In this document: positions 11,849-22,198 of the stretch, one piece after another
Position numbering within the stretch: position 1 is the stretch's first letter
Layout: the number at the start of each line of letters is the position of its first letter
From: Skeletonema tropicum
Lineage: Eukaryota > Bacillariophyta > Thalassiosirophyceae > Thalassiosirales > Thalassiosiraceae
Assembly (NCBI GenBank): GCA_037178625.1
Contig: CM074130.1
Location: forward strand, 620,001-684,000
Reading direction: 5' to 3'
Length of the DNA: 64,000 nt
Translations under genes and position numbers: made by a program
The notes under the pieces: model-generated
Told to the model about the DNA's origin: nothing
Seen by the model: only the letters and a program-made list of their open reading frames with translations
Databases searched by the model: none

Positions 11849-12994
11849 CGTCAGCTAGATATCTCTAGCAGAGGTGGAATGGTTGATTACAATATACTAC
11901 TTTTGTCATGTGCTATCTGGTACATAAAATTCAACAGTGTTGAGATGGGTTTTTGATGCATTCCTGCATGCCGTGAAACAAAGAAAGTCCGTGGAAGCAA
12001 AATTTAAATTCTGTCGTGTAAGGACCAATTTATGTAGAACCTCGCGAATTGACGACTTCGCAAGTATTGTACAATGGGAATTGGTAGTTAAAGGCTGAAG
12101 TGGCCCTTTATTTGATCTATTTAGAGGAGTCTCATCTTTTGTGGTGTGGCCCGGGAGGAAAATGGACCAGCCAAAATTGCGAATCAGCATGCCAATGGAT
12201 AAGTATCTAGCTAGAAGGCATTTCACAGGAAAGAATGGATGCAAGTAATGTGCTGTAGAGCAACAAGAATGAGTTAAACAGTGGGTGAGATGTGAGGGTG
12301 AGCGGGCTTGCTTGTAGATAGTCTCCAGCTCCAGCTAGCTAGCAATACAATGACAGCAGCAGCAACCAAATAAAAATAATGATGCCAGTGGATGTAATGA
12401 TGATGAAGCCGCCACCGCCAAGGATGATGAATGGATTCGCAGTCGAGCGAAGCGAGGCAGTGGAAGTATGAAAGTCAAACTACCATCGCCTAGAGCGAGT
12501 GAGCCGGAGGCGAGAGGGAGCTGATGGACGAGAAATACAAACAACATTGACAATATTGACTGCGGTGGTGAAAATAATCATGTTAAAGCGAGTGAGCCGT
12601 GAGGCGAAGGAGTTGTTGATTGGAATGCTGTCGTCATTTTTGACGTTATTGGTGATAATGATGATATTGACGGCGGTGGAAATCTCTCTCCATCTCTCTT
12701 CTTTTGAAAATTGGATGCGAAGTGAGCGCAGCGAGCTGAGCATTTCCATTGAGAATAGAAGGATTCTAGGGGTCGCTTTGCTTGACTCGATTGACAAAAG
12801 ATCGATACTTGGGCTTGATACTTGATACTACAACCAATCGATAGAGCGCAATGAGAGCTTTCCAAATCACTACTCACTCAGCGTCTTCGTACGTCCGCTT
12901 CAAGAGAAGATAGAGGAAAAGGTCAATACAATTTAGATGTATCGGATTGGAGTTCAAGCTAAGGCAAGTAAAAGGAGAGAAGATATCTAATTTA

Positions 12995-14143
12995 TTATGC
13001 AATTGGTGTATGAGAGCTTTCCAAAACACTACTAATCGCCTCCATACGATAAATACAAGCCAAGATATCAAAGGAGCTATCATTTATCGTAATGCTATAA
13101 AAGTCGCTTATCCTTACTACACTATCTGAACCTGAACATCCGTCACTACATATTTGGTTGATTGTCATATTATACATGTAATGATCTCTCCAACAGCAAC
13201 TGGTACCCCGTGAGACGAACGGTGTAATGTGAATTTTGTCGTCTGCTTGTTTGGCGCTACCACTGGTCACTCGTTGTTGCTGTTGCTGCTGTTGACCTAA
13301 TTTGCTTCGAGACGGACTCGGCTTTGACATGGTATGAGTCACCGTCAGCGGGACAAAGTCCACTGCCTTTGCTTTCGCTGCTGCACCCTCCCCCTTCTCT
13401 CTCGACTGATTCCGTGGTGCAGAATTCGCACGAGCAGCAACAGCAGTACGTGACGATGATTTGGTACTACGAGAGAATGATCTTCCAGTGGACATTACCC
13501 CCCCTCGCCCTCCTCCCCTACTACTTTTACTACTTGTTCGATTTGGAGAGGATAAGGAGAGTGCTGCTGCTGCTGATTTGGCAGATGATGATCTGCTCGG
13601 TGAATTTTCATAACTCTTTGTCACTTTACTATTCCGAGTGGCAGTATTATTACTCGCAGTATTGTTCGTTGCAGCAGCGGTAGTGGAAGTGGTATTAAGT
13701 CGAGATAACAATTTGGCAGGAGACATACTCCGAATCTTCGACCGTGATGATTTTGTAGTATCGACAATGGTGGTGGAGACATCCTCATAGGAACATAGCG
13801 ATGCCAAATTATTGTTATTATTAATGTTGTGAGTGTGAGTGTGGTCGCTTCCATTGCTGTTGGTGCGACGATGTTGATGTTGTCGAATGGTAGATGAAGA
13901 TGATCGGGTCGGTGTTCTACTGGTAGTAACTGCGGTGGTGGTGGCGGCCAAGGGGGAGGGGGAACGATTCTTTTTTCGTGGTAAAAATCGACGTGCTGGT
14001 GAGGGAGAGGATGCGGCTTGAGCAGTTGTCGCCGCTGTTGTTGATGATGATGATGCCTTGGTGCGTGATTTACTACGACCACGACGTGTCGGAGGGAGGG
14101 CAGTATTCCCTCCTCCGGGTGATAGCGGTGGATTCATCATCAT
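12995..14143 (-). CDS. Array ORF, copy 7 (382 aa, long variant)
   Basis: Identical in kind to copy 5: a 2295-bp unit with the long variable site and an intact frame. Confidence 0.5.
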   Translation of the reverse strand: MMMNPPLSPGGGNTALPPTRRGRSKSRTKASSSSTTAATTAQAASSPSPARRFLPRKKNRSPSPLAATTTAVTTSRTPTRSSSSTIRQHQHRRTNSNGSDHTHTHNINNNNNLASLCSYEDVSTTIVDTTKSSRSKIRSMSPAKLLSRLNTTSTTAAATNNTASNNTATRNSKVTKSYENSPSRSSSAKSAAAALSLSSPNRTSSKSSRGGGRGGVMSTGRSFSRSTKSSSRTAVAARANSAPRNQSREKGEGAAAKAKAVDFVPLTVTHTMSKPSPSRSKLGQQQQQQQRVTSGSAKQADDKIHITPFVSRGTSCCWRDHYMYNMTINQICSDGCSGSDSVVRISDFYSITINDSSFDILACIYRMEAISSVLESSHTPIA

Positions 14144-15289
14144 CGTCAGCTAGATATCTCTAGCAGAGGTGGAATGGTTGATTACAATATACTACTTTTG
14201 TCATGTGCTATCTGGTACATAAAATTCAACAGTGTTGAGATGGGTTTTTGATGCATTCCTGCATGCCGTGAAACAAAGAAAGTCCGTGGAAGCAAAATTT
14301 AAATTCTGTCGTGTAAGGACCAATTTATGTAGAACCTCGCGAATTGACGACTTCGCAAGTATTGTACAATGGGAATTGGTAGTTAAAGGCTGAAGTGGCC
14401 CTTTATTTGATCTATTTAGAGGAGTCTCATCTTTTGTGGTGTGGCCCGGGAGGAAAATGGACCAGCCAAAATTGCGAATCAGCATGCCAATGGATAAGTA
14501 TCTAGCTAGAAGGCATTTCACAGGAAAGAATGGATGCAAGTAATGTGCTGTAGAGCAACAAGAATGAGTTAAACAGTGGGTGAGATGTGAGGGTGAGCGG
14601 GCTTGCTTGTAGATAGTCTCCAGCTCCAGCTAGCTAGCAATACAATGACAGCAGCAGCAACCAAATAAAAATAATGATGCCAGTGGATGTAATGATGATG
14701 AAGCCGCCACCGCCAAGGATGATGAATGGATTCGCAGTCGAGCGAAGCGAGGCAGTGGAAGTATGAAAGTCAAACTACCATCGCCTAGAGCGAGTGAGCC
14801 GGAGGCGAGAGGGAGCTGATGGACGAGAAATACAAACAACATTGACAATATTGACTGCGGTGGTGAAAATAATCATGTTAAAGCGAGTGAGCCGTGAGGC
14901 GAAGGAGTTGTTGATTGGAATGCTGTCGTCATTTTTGACGTTATTGGTGATAATGATGATATTGACGGCGGTGGAAATCTCTCTCCATCTCTCTTCTTTT
15001 GAAAATTGGATGCGAAGTGAGCGCAGCGAGCTGAGCATTTCCATTGAGAATAGAAGGATTCTAGGGGTCGCTTTGCTTGACTCGATTGACAAAAGATCGA
15101 TACTTGGGCTTGATACTTGATACTACAACCAATCGATAGAGCGCAATGAGAGCTTTCCAAATCACTACTCACTCAGCGTCTTCGTACGTCCGCTTCAAGA
15201 GAAGATAGAGGAAAAGGTCAATACAATTTAGATGTATCGGATTGGAGTTCAAGCTAAGGCAAGTAAAAGGAGAGAAGATATCTAATTTA

Positions 15290-16423
15290 TTATGCAATTG
15301 GTGTATGAGAGCTTTCCAAAACACTACTAATCGCCTCCATACGATAAATACAAGCCAAGATATCAAAGGAGCTATCATTTATCGTAATGCTATAAAAGTC
15401 GCTTATCCTTACTACACTATCTGAACCTGAACATCCGTCACTACATATTTGGTTGATTGTCATATTATACATGTAATGATCTCTCCAACAGCAACTGGTA
15501 CCCCGTGAGACGAACGGTGTAATGTGAATTTTGTCGTCTGCTTGTTTGGCGCTACCACTGGTCACTCGTTGTTGCTGTTGCTGCTGTTGACCTAATTTGC
15601 TTCGAGACGGACTCGGCTTTGACATGGTATGAGTCACCGTCAGCGGGACAAAGTCCACTGCCTTTGCTTTCGCTGCTGCACCCTCCCCCTTCTCTCTCGA
15701 CTGATTCCGTGGTGCAGAATTCGCACGAGCAGCAACAGCAGTACGTGACGATGATTTGGTACTACGAGAGAATGATCTTCCAGTGGACATTACCCCCCCT
15801 CGCCCTCCTCCCCTACTACTTTTACTACTTGTTCGATTTGGAGAGGATAAGGAGAGTGCTGCTGCTGCTGATTTGGCAGATGATGATCTGCTCGGTGAAT
15901 TTTCATAACTCTTTGTCACTTTACTATTCCGAGTGGCAGTATTATTACTCGCAGTATTGTTCGTTGCAGCAGCGGTAGTGGAAGTGGTATTAAGTCGAGA
16001 TAACAATTTGGCAGGAGACATACTCCGAATCTTCGACCGTGATGATTTTGTAGTATCGACAATGGTGGTGGAGACATCCTCATAGGAACATAGCGATGCC
16101 AAATTATTGTTATTATTAATGTTGTGAGTGTGAGTGTGGTCGCTTCCATTGCTGTTGGTGCGGCGATGTTGTCTACCATATGATCGGGTCGGTGTTCTAC
16201 TGGTAGTAACTGCGGTGGTGGTGGCGGCCAAGGGGGAGGGGGAACGATTCTTTTTTCGTGGTAAAAATCGACGTGCTGGTGAGGGAGAGGATGCGGCTTG
16301 AGCAGTTGTCGCCGCTGTTGTTGATGATGATGATGCCTTGGTGCGTGATTTACTACGACCACGACGTGTCGGAGGGAGGGCAGTATTCCCTCCTCCGGGT
16401 GATAGCGGTGGATTCATCATCAT
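15290..16423 (-). CDS. Array ORF, copy 8 (377 aa, short variant)
   Basis: Last copy of the array, short type, intact frame. Its unit is cut at 16773, about 350 bp upstream of the start codon, so its promoter region could differ from that of the inner copies. Confidence 0.5.
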   Translation of the reverse strand: MMMNPPLSPGGGNTALPPTRRGRSKSRTKASSSSTTAATTAQAASSPSPARRFLPRKKNRSPSPLAATTTAVTTSRTPTRSYGRQHRRTNSNGSDHTHTHNINNNNNLASLCSYEDVSTTIVDTTKSSRSKIRSMSPAKLLSRLNTTSTTAAATNNTASNNTATRNSKVTKSYENSPSRSSSAKSAAAALSLSSPNRTSSKSSRGGGRGGVMSTGRSFSRSTKSSSRTAVAARANSAPRNQSREKGEGAAAKAKAVDFVPLTVTHTMSKPSPSRSKLGQQQQQQQRVTSGSAKQADDKIHITPFVSRGTSCCWRDHYMYNMTINQICSDGCSGSDSVVRISDFYSITINDSSFDILACIYRMEAISSVLESSHTPIA

Positions 16424-16773
16424 CGTCAGCTAGATATCTCTAGCAGAGGTGGAATGGTTGATTACAATATACTACTTTTGTCATGTGCTATCTGGTACAT
16501 AAAATTCAACAGTGTTGAGATGGGTTTTTGATGCATTCCTGCATGCCGTGAAACAAAGAAAGTCCGTGGAAGCAAAATTTAAATTCTGTCGTGTAAGGAC
16601 CAATTTATGTAGAACCTCGCGAATTGACGACTTCGCAAGTATTGTACAATGGGAATTGGTAGTTAAAGGCTGAAGTGGCCCTTTATTTGATCTATTTAGA
16701 GGAGTCTCATCTTTTGTGGTGTGGCCCGGGAGGAAAATGGACCAGCCAAAATTGCGAATCAGCATGCCAATGG

Positions 16774-17463
16774 GGACAGTCTAGTGGCAGCGCTTTTGGC
16801 CGCAGCGACTTCTTGAGGAGTTGAGGATACACATTCTTGTGCACTAATTGGCTTGCATTTTACATCATATGTAAAATCGGTACATACCAAGCTGCTCCAT
16901 ACATTCATAAATATTTATATAGGCATCACGAGCATTATATCTTTGATCTAACAGCACAATGCTTAGTAAAGTACGCTACTCGGGCGGAAATCCCATGGTG
17001 GTGATGTGCTCGAAGATCGATGGCGCCACTTTGGTACCGCTTCTTGGACGATTCCTACGTACATAAAAAAATCCACTTGATGGAGTCAAGGAGATGAGAC
17101 AGCTATGACTGTCACGGTGGATTCGAGACCGCGGCAGACGACATTTGTGTGACTCCGACTTTGAACTAATTCCTACGTAGAGGGTAGTTAGTGAGTTCGA
17201 CCAATAAAACACCCCTGAGACGGCAACACCCAACATATTCGTGTTCCCCAGACTCTTGCGAGTTAGAATATGCTGGGTGTTGCCGTCTCACTAGTTGGTT
17301 GTCAAAAGCATTCACCCCTAAAATATCTAGTGTATACAAACGGTATTAACGTTTTTGTGCGTGAGATCATTATGAGAACTATTATTGGATTTTGGGGAAT
17401 CTAGTTTTTTTTTTGCGCCAAGCGTCATTTCCACATCATCTTGTGCACTCATTCTTGCTAACC
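16774..17463. other. Array-flanking intergenic DNA with an LRR-gene leader fragment
   Basis: The first ~33 bases after the array break (ggacagt..agtggcagcg cttttggccgcag) match the leader directly in front of the LRR gene ATG at 23822, but here no LRR coding sequence follows. The remainder is AT-rich with no convincing gene. A 25-bp inverted repeat lies at 17216-17290 (separate entry). Confidence 0.6.
17216..17290. repeat. 25-bp inverted repeat (hairpin)
   Basis: The arm at 17216-17240 (tgagacggcaacaccc...) is the reverse complement of 17266-17290 with one mismatch, around a 25-base loop. It could be a mobile-element end pair or a transcript hairpin. Nothing else decides its role. Confidence 0.85.
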
Positions 17464-18834
17464 ATGGCAACAACCCCCAATTCTAGCCACAACAGAGATA
17501 GCGGTAGCCGCCGAAATGCGCCGGCTGGGGTGTATACTCCAGTGTCAGGTTCATCCGGGCAATTTGTTACTCCATCATCTTCAAAAACATCAAAACGTGG
17601 CAGAGAATCTGCAACAACTGTGGTGGCTCCACAGCGTCGTTCAACGAGAGGTCACAATAACTCGGCCCCAATGAAGCTAACCGCTCCTTCTCAATTATTC
17701 CGTAGTCGCGATACAGCAGTGTCATGCTTCAACTTCCCTCTTGATCCCAGTAATATTGATCACCTCAAAGTGATATGTTCTAAATGCAAGATGGTCTTGG
17801 GTGAAGCCAAAGACGGAATCCTCACCGAAGCAATAAAGAAGAAGAAACGTGCCGACAAACGAATGTGCGAACGGCCGTGGGACCTCAACAATAAATCACA
17901 TCGGGAGGCATCAAAAAGAAAGGCATATTTTGATTTTCATGAGCTCTTTGAAGAAGACGCATCAGCAGCAGAAGGGGATAATAATTCCAATGCGACACAG
18001 CCCCAAAAGAAGAAGCAACGAAGAAGGACTGCGCAAAAGCAACAAAATAATGGCACGCAACAACGTAATGCTCAGCCTATAATGTTTGACGAGGATGGTC
18101 ACTTCACAGATGATGCTGTTGAATTGCTTCGGACAAAATTAAACTCGATCCCGAATGACAATGATTTGAGAGTTGCACAAATGTTGATGAAATGGACTTC
18201 ACCTGTACTATTCGACCAAGATGGCCACCTTACCAACAATGTGGTTAAATTGTTTGAGAAACGATTGCAGACATCGCGCAAAGACGGGTTGAATCCAAAT
18301 GATAATGATTTGAGAGTTACAGGAATGTTGATGAAGTGGACTTTTGAAAGTAAAGATACAAAGCAGTACAATGCACCATTAGCTGTGTTGCCATCATTTC
18401 CTCGTATTAAATCTATGATTGTGGCATGCGTACCCCAATTGAATCATTCAGTAGAAGAGTCCACACGGCTACGCAACTTGCGGATGAGAACGTTTAGTAG
18501 TTGGATGGATTGTCTTAAGATGGCACACTTCGACCCAGATATGATGATTGATGCGTCGATAAGAAAGAGGAAAACTATCCCGAAGCCTTTCATAGTGAAG
18601 GAATTGAATAAAAATAGAATGAGTGCAGAGAAAACAATTGCAGCATTCGAATTTGCGAAAATTAGTTTCAAGCAAGGTGCAAGACTTGCGCAAGCGATAG
18701 ATGTAGAAACCCGTGAACCTGGAATGCCAAGAGGACTCCGTATATTTGCACCTACAAGCGAGCTTTATCGTACAAAGGGTAACTATGTCAAATTAGAATA
18801 CCGTCAATCTCATTGTCAAGCTATTAGTAACTGA
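17464..18834 (+). CDS. Uncharacterised protein, 456 aa, first part of a transposon-like two-frame gene
   Basis: The ATG at 17464 (accATGgca) is preferred to the upstream TTG. No family is recognised. Residues 1-80 are Ser/Thr-rich and disordered. A CSKC motif (ICSKCKMVLGEAKDG) lies near residue 105. Basic tracts KKKKR and KKKQRRR could be nuclear-localisation signals. A ~40-residue segment is duplicated: one copy begins MFDEDGHFTDDAVELL, the other LFDQDGHLTNNVVKLF, and both end in NDNDLRV..MLMKWT. Near the stop, the reading frame of the next ORF is open from about 18797 and its sense continues smoothly (VNLIVKLLVTDVPIAEW). The two therefore look like one gene with a single frame change between 18797 and 18834. 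A mobile-element origin is inferred from the neighbour and the setting, not shown. Confidence 0.6.
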   Translation: MATTPNSSHNRDSGSRRNAPAGVYTPVSGSSGQFVTPSSSKTSKRGRESATTVVAPQRRSTRGHNNSAPMKLTAPSQLFRSRDTAVSCFNFPLDPSNIDHLKVICSKCKMVLGEAKDGILTEAIKKKKRADKRMCERPWDLNNKSHREASKRKAYFDFHELFEEDASAAEGDNNSNATQPQKKKQRRRTAQKQQNNGTQQRNAQPIMFDEDGHFTDDAVELLRTKLNSIPNDNDLRVAQMLMKWTSPVLFDQDGHLTNNVVKLFEKRLQTSRKDGLNPNDNDLRVTGMLMKWTFESKDTKQYNAPLAVLPSFPRIKSMIVACVPQLNHSVEESTRLRNLRMRTFSSWMDCLKMAHFDPDMMIDASIRKRKTIPKPFIVKELNKNRMSAEKTIAAFEFAKISFKQGARLAQAIDVETREPGMPRGLRIFAPTSELYRTKGNYVKLEYRQSHCQAISN

Positions 18835-19477
18835 CGTACCGATTGCCGAGTGGAAGTCAAAACTTCCTGCATTCCCCAAAAGTCATCTCCTCTTCATTGG
18901 CCATCTTCTTGACCAGCTGACTATGTGGGGAACTCTTGGTGGTTTTGACGAGCAAAACATCGAAAGCGCCCATGCAATCTGGAACCAATTGATGCGTCAG
19001 ATGGGCGCTACTCGCGGGAAGGAACTCAAGAAGAAGGTGTTCATTCAGTATTACTTGAAGAGTGCTGAATTCATACAATCTAATATTTTGCGTTTGAAAG
19101 AGGAGTCAAAGCGTCCTAATAAATATGCTCCCCGACGTCCCAGAGCAGAAGATGTCGAAATCAATAATAGCGCTGTTGCAGAGAGACAAATTGATACTGT
19201 CGAGGTCGATGAAGGATCTTTAGTCGCAGACATCAATGGGGAGGTTGCTCTCCATCAACCTCTGATGGTATTCGATTCATCTACATCTGCAGAAGATAAT
19301 GGCGATGGCGCAGTCGGAAATGATGCTGATGAAACGGCGCAGGTGAAAGTATCGAAAGAGGATACGATGGTCAGCACTTGTCCTCATTGCAGTAAGCGCT
19401 TACTTAATGTGGCTCTCCGTGTTCACATGTTTGAGGCACATGGTGTTACTCTTTGTGCTGAAGCCGAACCTAGGTAA
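18797..19477 (+). CDS. Second part of the 17464 gene: carboxy-terminal domain with C2H2-like zinc finger
   Basis: The frame is open from 18797 to 19477. Its first ATG is at 18923, but coding character begins earlier (TDVPIAEWKSKLPAFP). It contains GGFDEQNIESAHAIWNQL, an E..H..N pattern that resembles the end of some eukaryotic transposase cores (inference only). It then has a basic and acidic linker and a terminal CPHCSKRLLNVALRVHMFEAH finger (C-x2-C-x11-H-x4-H). It is read as the tail of the upstream ORF after a one-base frame change. The DNA after it (to about 19670) still reads codingly in one frame (TKSYEAKNDAAKYVFIF), which may be another remnant of the same element. Confidence 0.55.
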   Translation, partial: NTVNLIVKLLVTDVPIAEWKSKLPAFPKSHLLFIGHLLDQLTMWGTLGGFDEQNIESAHAIWNQLMRQMGATRGKELKKKVFIQYYLKSAEFIQSNILRLKEESKRPNKYAPRRPRAEDVEINNSAVAERQIDTVEVDEGSLVADINGEVALHQPLMVFDSSTSAEDNGDGAVGNDADETAQVKVSKEDTMVSTCPHCSKRLLNVALRVHMFEAHGVTLCAEAEPR

Positions 19478-20283
19478 TCGATAATTATTAGTACCAAATC
19501 ATATGAGGCGAAGAATGATGCAGCCAAATATGTCTTCATTTTTGCATTGAAACGGCATAATGGCATAGATAGAGTAGACAGTAGTAACGAGTTGACGGAA
19601 GATATCGACATTGTGATGGGCTTCTCATCAGATTTTTGGATGTCACAGTTAGCGATAGTTAGCGATCACAAATGCTAAGGCGAATCCACCGTGCTATGCT
19701 GTATGTGGTTTGGCACTGGCCATACACAGAATTAAAATAAAATACAGTGAGGACACGATTGTTGCATGGTACCATGCATGGCCAGCTTATCATGCAGCAA
19801 CCGTGACCGCCTTCAACCATGCAACTTTGAAAAGTACAAGTACACAGTATTACTAGTAAATAACGGACGACGGACAGGACCATGACAGCCTTCCCAGTCA
19901 TGCAGCAACTGAAACCATGCAACTCAGAAACCATGCAACAATCGTGTCCTCACTGTAGATTAAATTGTCCCCGCCTAATCTACAGTGAAAAAAAATTATC
20001 CAGGATATTTCAATTTGAGGGGCCGAACAGCTGCTACCTTCTTGGAGTCGAAGAGCGCAAGCCCCCCTAACGCCAACCCAATTAAGACTCGGCAAACAAA
20101 ATATCCTAAGGGATATAATTATATAAACTATAGTGTGGAAGAGAAAGGTGTAAAAAATTATGCTCAACACAAATTTCACCCCACAGTTTTTGTATTTGCC
20201 CCAGTCTATTCTCACATTATCCAAAGTTTGAACTAACCAAAAAGCGAGAATGAGGCCTCTTTGGTGGGGAACATAACCCTCTA
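19478..20283. other. Intergenic DNA with inverted-repeat element
   Basis: Apart from a short coding-like stretch (19490-19677, plus) and the inverted-repeat element at 19745-19955, no gene is seen. A second 13-bp inverted pair (19950-19962 with 19977-19989) abuts the element's right end. Confidence 0.5.
19745..19955. mobile_element. MITE-like element with TA target duplication (Tc1/mariner-like ends)
   Basis: The termini 19745-19770 and 19930-19955 are perfect reverse complements. They begin CAGTGAGGACACG and are flanked on both sides by TA (19743-19744, 19956-19957). A CAGT end plus TA duplication is the pattern of Tc1/mariner-type elements. The interior (about 160 bp) has no ORF and contains further tgcatggt/accatgca inverted words. 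It is non-autonomous. Confidence 0.7.
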
Positions 20284-20852
20284 CAGTCGAGTAGCACGAA
20301 CAGTACCCCCCTAACTTTGCTTGTACCCCCCCTCCAAATCTCAGCCTAGTGTGAAGTTTTGTACCCCCCTCACCGACATAATTGTAGGGCTCTTATTAAG
20401 TAGGTAAACGCTTAGGTTAGGACCATTGAACACACATCTATCTTAATGAATACCTTACTACTTCTTTCTTTTGTGTTGAGGACAGGGAACGTCATGCTGA
20501 AGACAACATTTCTTGCACATTTTGCTCGAGCACATCTTGTTCCCTACAGCAGACTTGCATTAGACGCAAGTCACTTTACTGTTTTTCTTCACAATCTTGT
20601 AGTATGTTTGGAATTTATTGCACTGGTATGAATGGAACAGACTGACACTCCATTGCTTCATTTAATTCAGTAGTACACAAGATGCAATTCATAGTAGTAG
20701 CATGTGCAAAGTCCTCCTACATAGTGTGGTGGTGGTGGTGGTGGATGTCGACATAGAGGTGGTGATTTTCGAGTTGTACCCCCCCAAAACTCAGCCTAGC
20801 CAATATTTCTGTACCCCCCCCCCCCCCGGGTACTGTTCGTGCTACTCGACTG
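20284..20852. mobile_element. MITE-like element A, 569 bp, TA-flanked
   Basis: The 25-bp perfect terminal inverted repeats (20284-20308 and 20828-20852) start CAGTCGAGTAGCACG. TA lies on both sides (20282-20283, 20853-20854). The subterminal DNA has repeated tacccccc tracts and the words ccaaatctcagcctag and actcagcctagcc, which recur in element B at 36984. The central ORFs are short and unsupported. Confidence 0.8.
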
Positions 20853-21100
20853 TATGTACAAAAAATCTGGCTAGCTGATTCCTACCCATGTACTGCCCAC
20901 GTACAGAAACGTTACATACTGACGCGCTATTCTACGCTACATAGAGCTCGTCAGATTTCCGCAATAACTCTAAGCTTTGTCGAAGCTTGGATAGGACATC
21001 GGATTTTCATTTTCTCGACAATTTCCGTCTTCATTCCGTATCTGCTATCACTATATACTTATTTAATGTCATGAACATGAATGTAATGATGTTGTAAAAA

Positions 21101-21725
21101 TGGCAGAGGCGCCAGCCGATGATGAGATTTACGTCTACATGGGGGCGATCAAGAAGTGCCCCAACATGTTCGGTCAAATGTGGCGAAGGACTCGAAAGAA
21201 TAGGACGAGGCGCATTTGATAACTGCAATGCTCTCCATCGAATCGCCTTGCCATTGAAAGGCGATATGATCTCCGATAGCACTGTGAGAAACGACCTTAT
21301 TTTCCAACAATGATGTATTCCGTTCGTGTTCGTGCCCAAATCTTAGGTCAGTCGATCTAGGGGTCCACGAGACTGTTGCCTCGTTGCATCTGGATAGCTG
21401 GAGAATTGAAATGAAGAGAGAAATCAATCGAATTAGTCAAGTTCTATCTCACACCAATGTTGCCCAAAAAATACAGAAATAAAGCAGTGGTTGAGATCAG
21501 TCACCCGCCGACTCGAACACTAGAAAGCTGAGCTCAATAAATTATTGAAGGAGGCTACAACTCTACTGGAACTCGCTCTGTAGAAGGTCAATCTTGGTGA
21601 CAAAGAGGGAGGTGCACGAGAGATTGAGGGATTCCGAACGACGAGTGGACGAAGGAAGAGAGCAAGGAAAGAGATATGTGTCACGCCAGGTGTAATTATT
21701 GTGATCAAGAATGTGTTGCCATTTC
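21101..21725 (+). pseudogene. LRR (BspA-type) pseudogene
   Basis: Nucleotide similarity to the intact LRR gene at 23822 runs from the ATG (atggcagagg...gatcaagaagtgccc) through the carboxy-terminal region (gagactgttgcctcgttgcatctgg; ctggaactcgctctg). One base is missing in the ATGGGCGGCGATC segment (here ATGGGGGCGATC), which shifts the frame. The middle LRR repeats are deleted, so the amino end is joined almost directly to the CGEGLERIGRGAF repeat. Several stops follow. It is a decayed paralogue. Confidence 0.8.
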
Positions 21726-22198
21726 TCAAGATTTCAGAACGGTAAAGTTCAGAGTAAAATTCATGGAAGATGGAAGTGGAAGAGCTTTGCGAACTACATC
21801 GTGTGTTTCGTGCTATAATACTGAAATTCTTTCCACACACTGTGCCGTCATGAGTAGAAAGAGTAGTATTACTAACCGCGCTTGATACACGGCTTTAATT
21901 CTGCCTGTCAGTAGATGCGGATTGTCTACAATAAACCTAAATGTTCAAATGTTAGCAATATTGAGAGAGAGCACTTAGTCTGAAGATACTGTTGTATTGT
22001 TTGCCTCTTTGTTTTCAGACTTCAGATCAAACTAGTTTAAGCCTGTTTTAATCAGAGTTTGATGACTTTGACGAGTAGTCTACTCCGTTCATTGGTTGAA
22101 ACGACGATCCAGCCCAACATGTCGGGAAGAGGATTCTCATCGCCGCTTCTGATCGGATTTGGGTGCTTTTGCTGCCATTGCCAACTCAATTTATCTAA
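21726..22198. other. Intergenic, no gene seen
   Basis: AT-rich sequence between the LRR pseudogene and the 3' end of the RING gene. No ORF, RNA or repeat could be supported. Confidence 0.5.

Larger units (their letters stand above)
1..16773. repeat. Tandem array of ~2.28 kb units (7 full units plus a truncated one)
   Basis: The same sequence recurs with unit starts at 1, 2296, 4576, 6856, 9136, 11431, 13718 and 16013. Unit lengths are therefore 2295, 2280, 2280, 2280, 2295, 2287 and 2295 bp, followed by a partial unit that stops at 16773. By eye the units are identical except at one short variable site (see findings). Each unit holds one long minus-strand ORF (about 1.14 kb) and about 1.1 kb of non-coding DNA with GC-rich palindrome-like words around unit positions 1020-1320 (of the type gcgcagcgagctgagca). 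Position 1 is not a natural boundary, so the array continues to the left. Near-identity of the units implies recent amplification, ongoing homogenisation, or an assembly expansion. Confidence 0.97.

Noticed and set aside
16976..17236. Minus-strand frame of 86 aa next to the array
   Set aside because: No ATG in good context, no motif, and it crosses the inverted-repeat arm.
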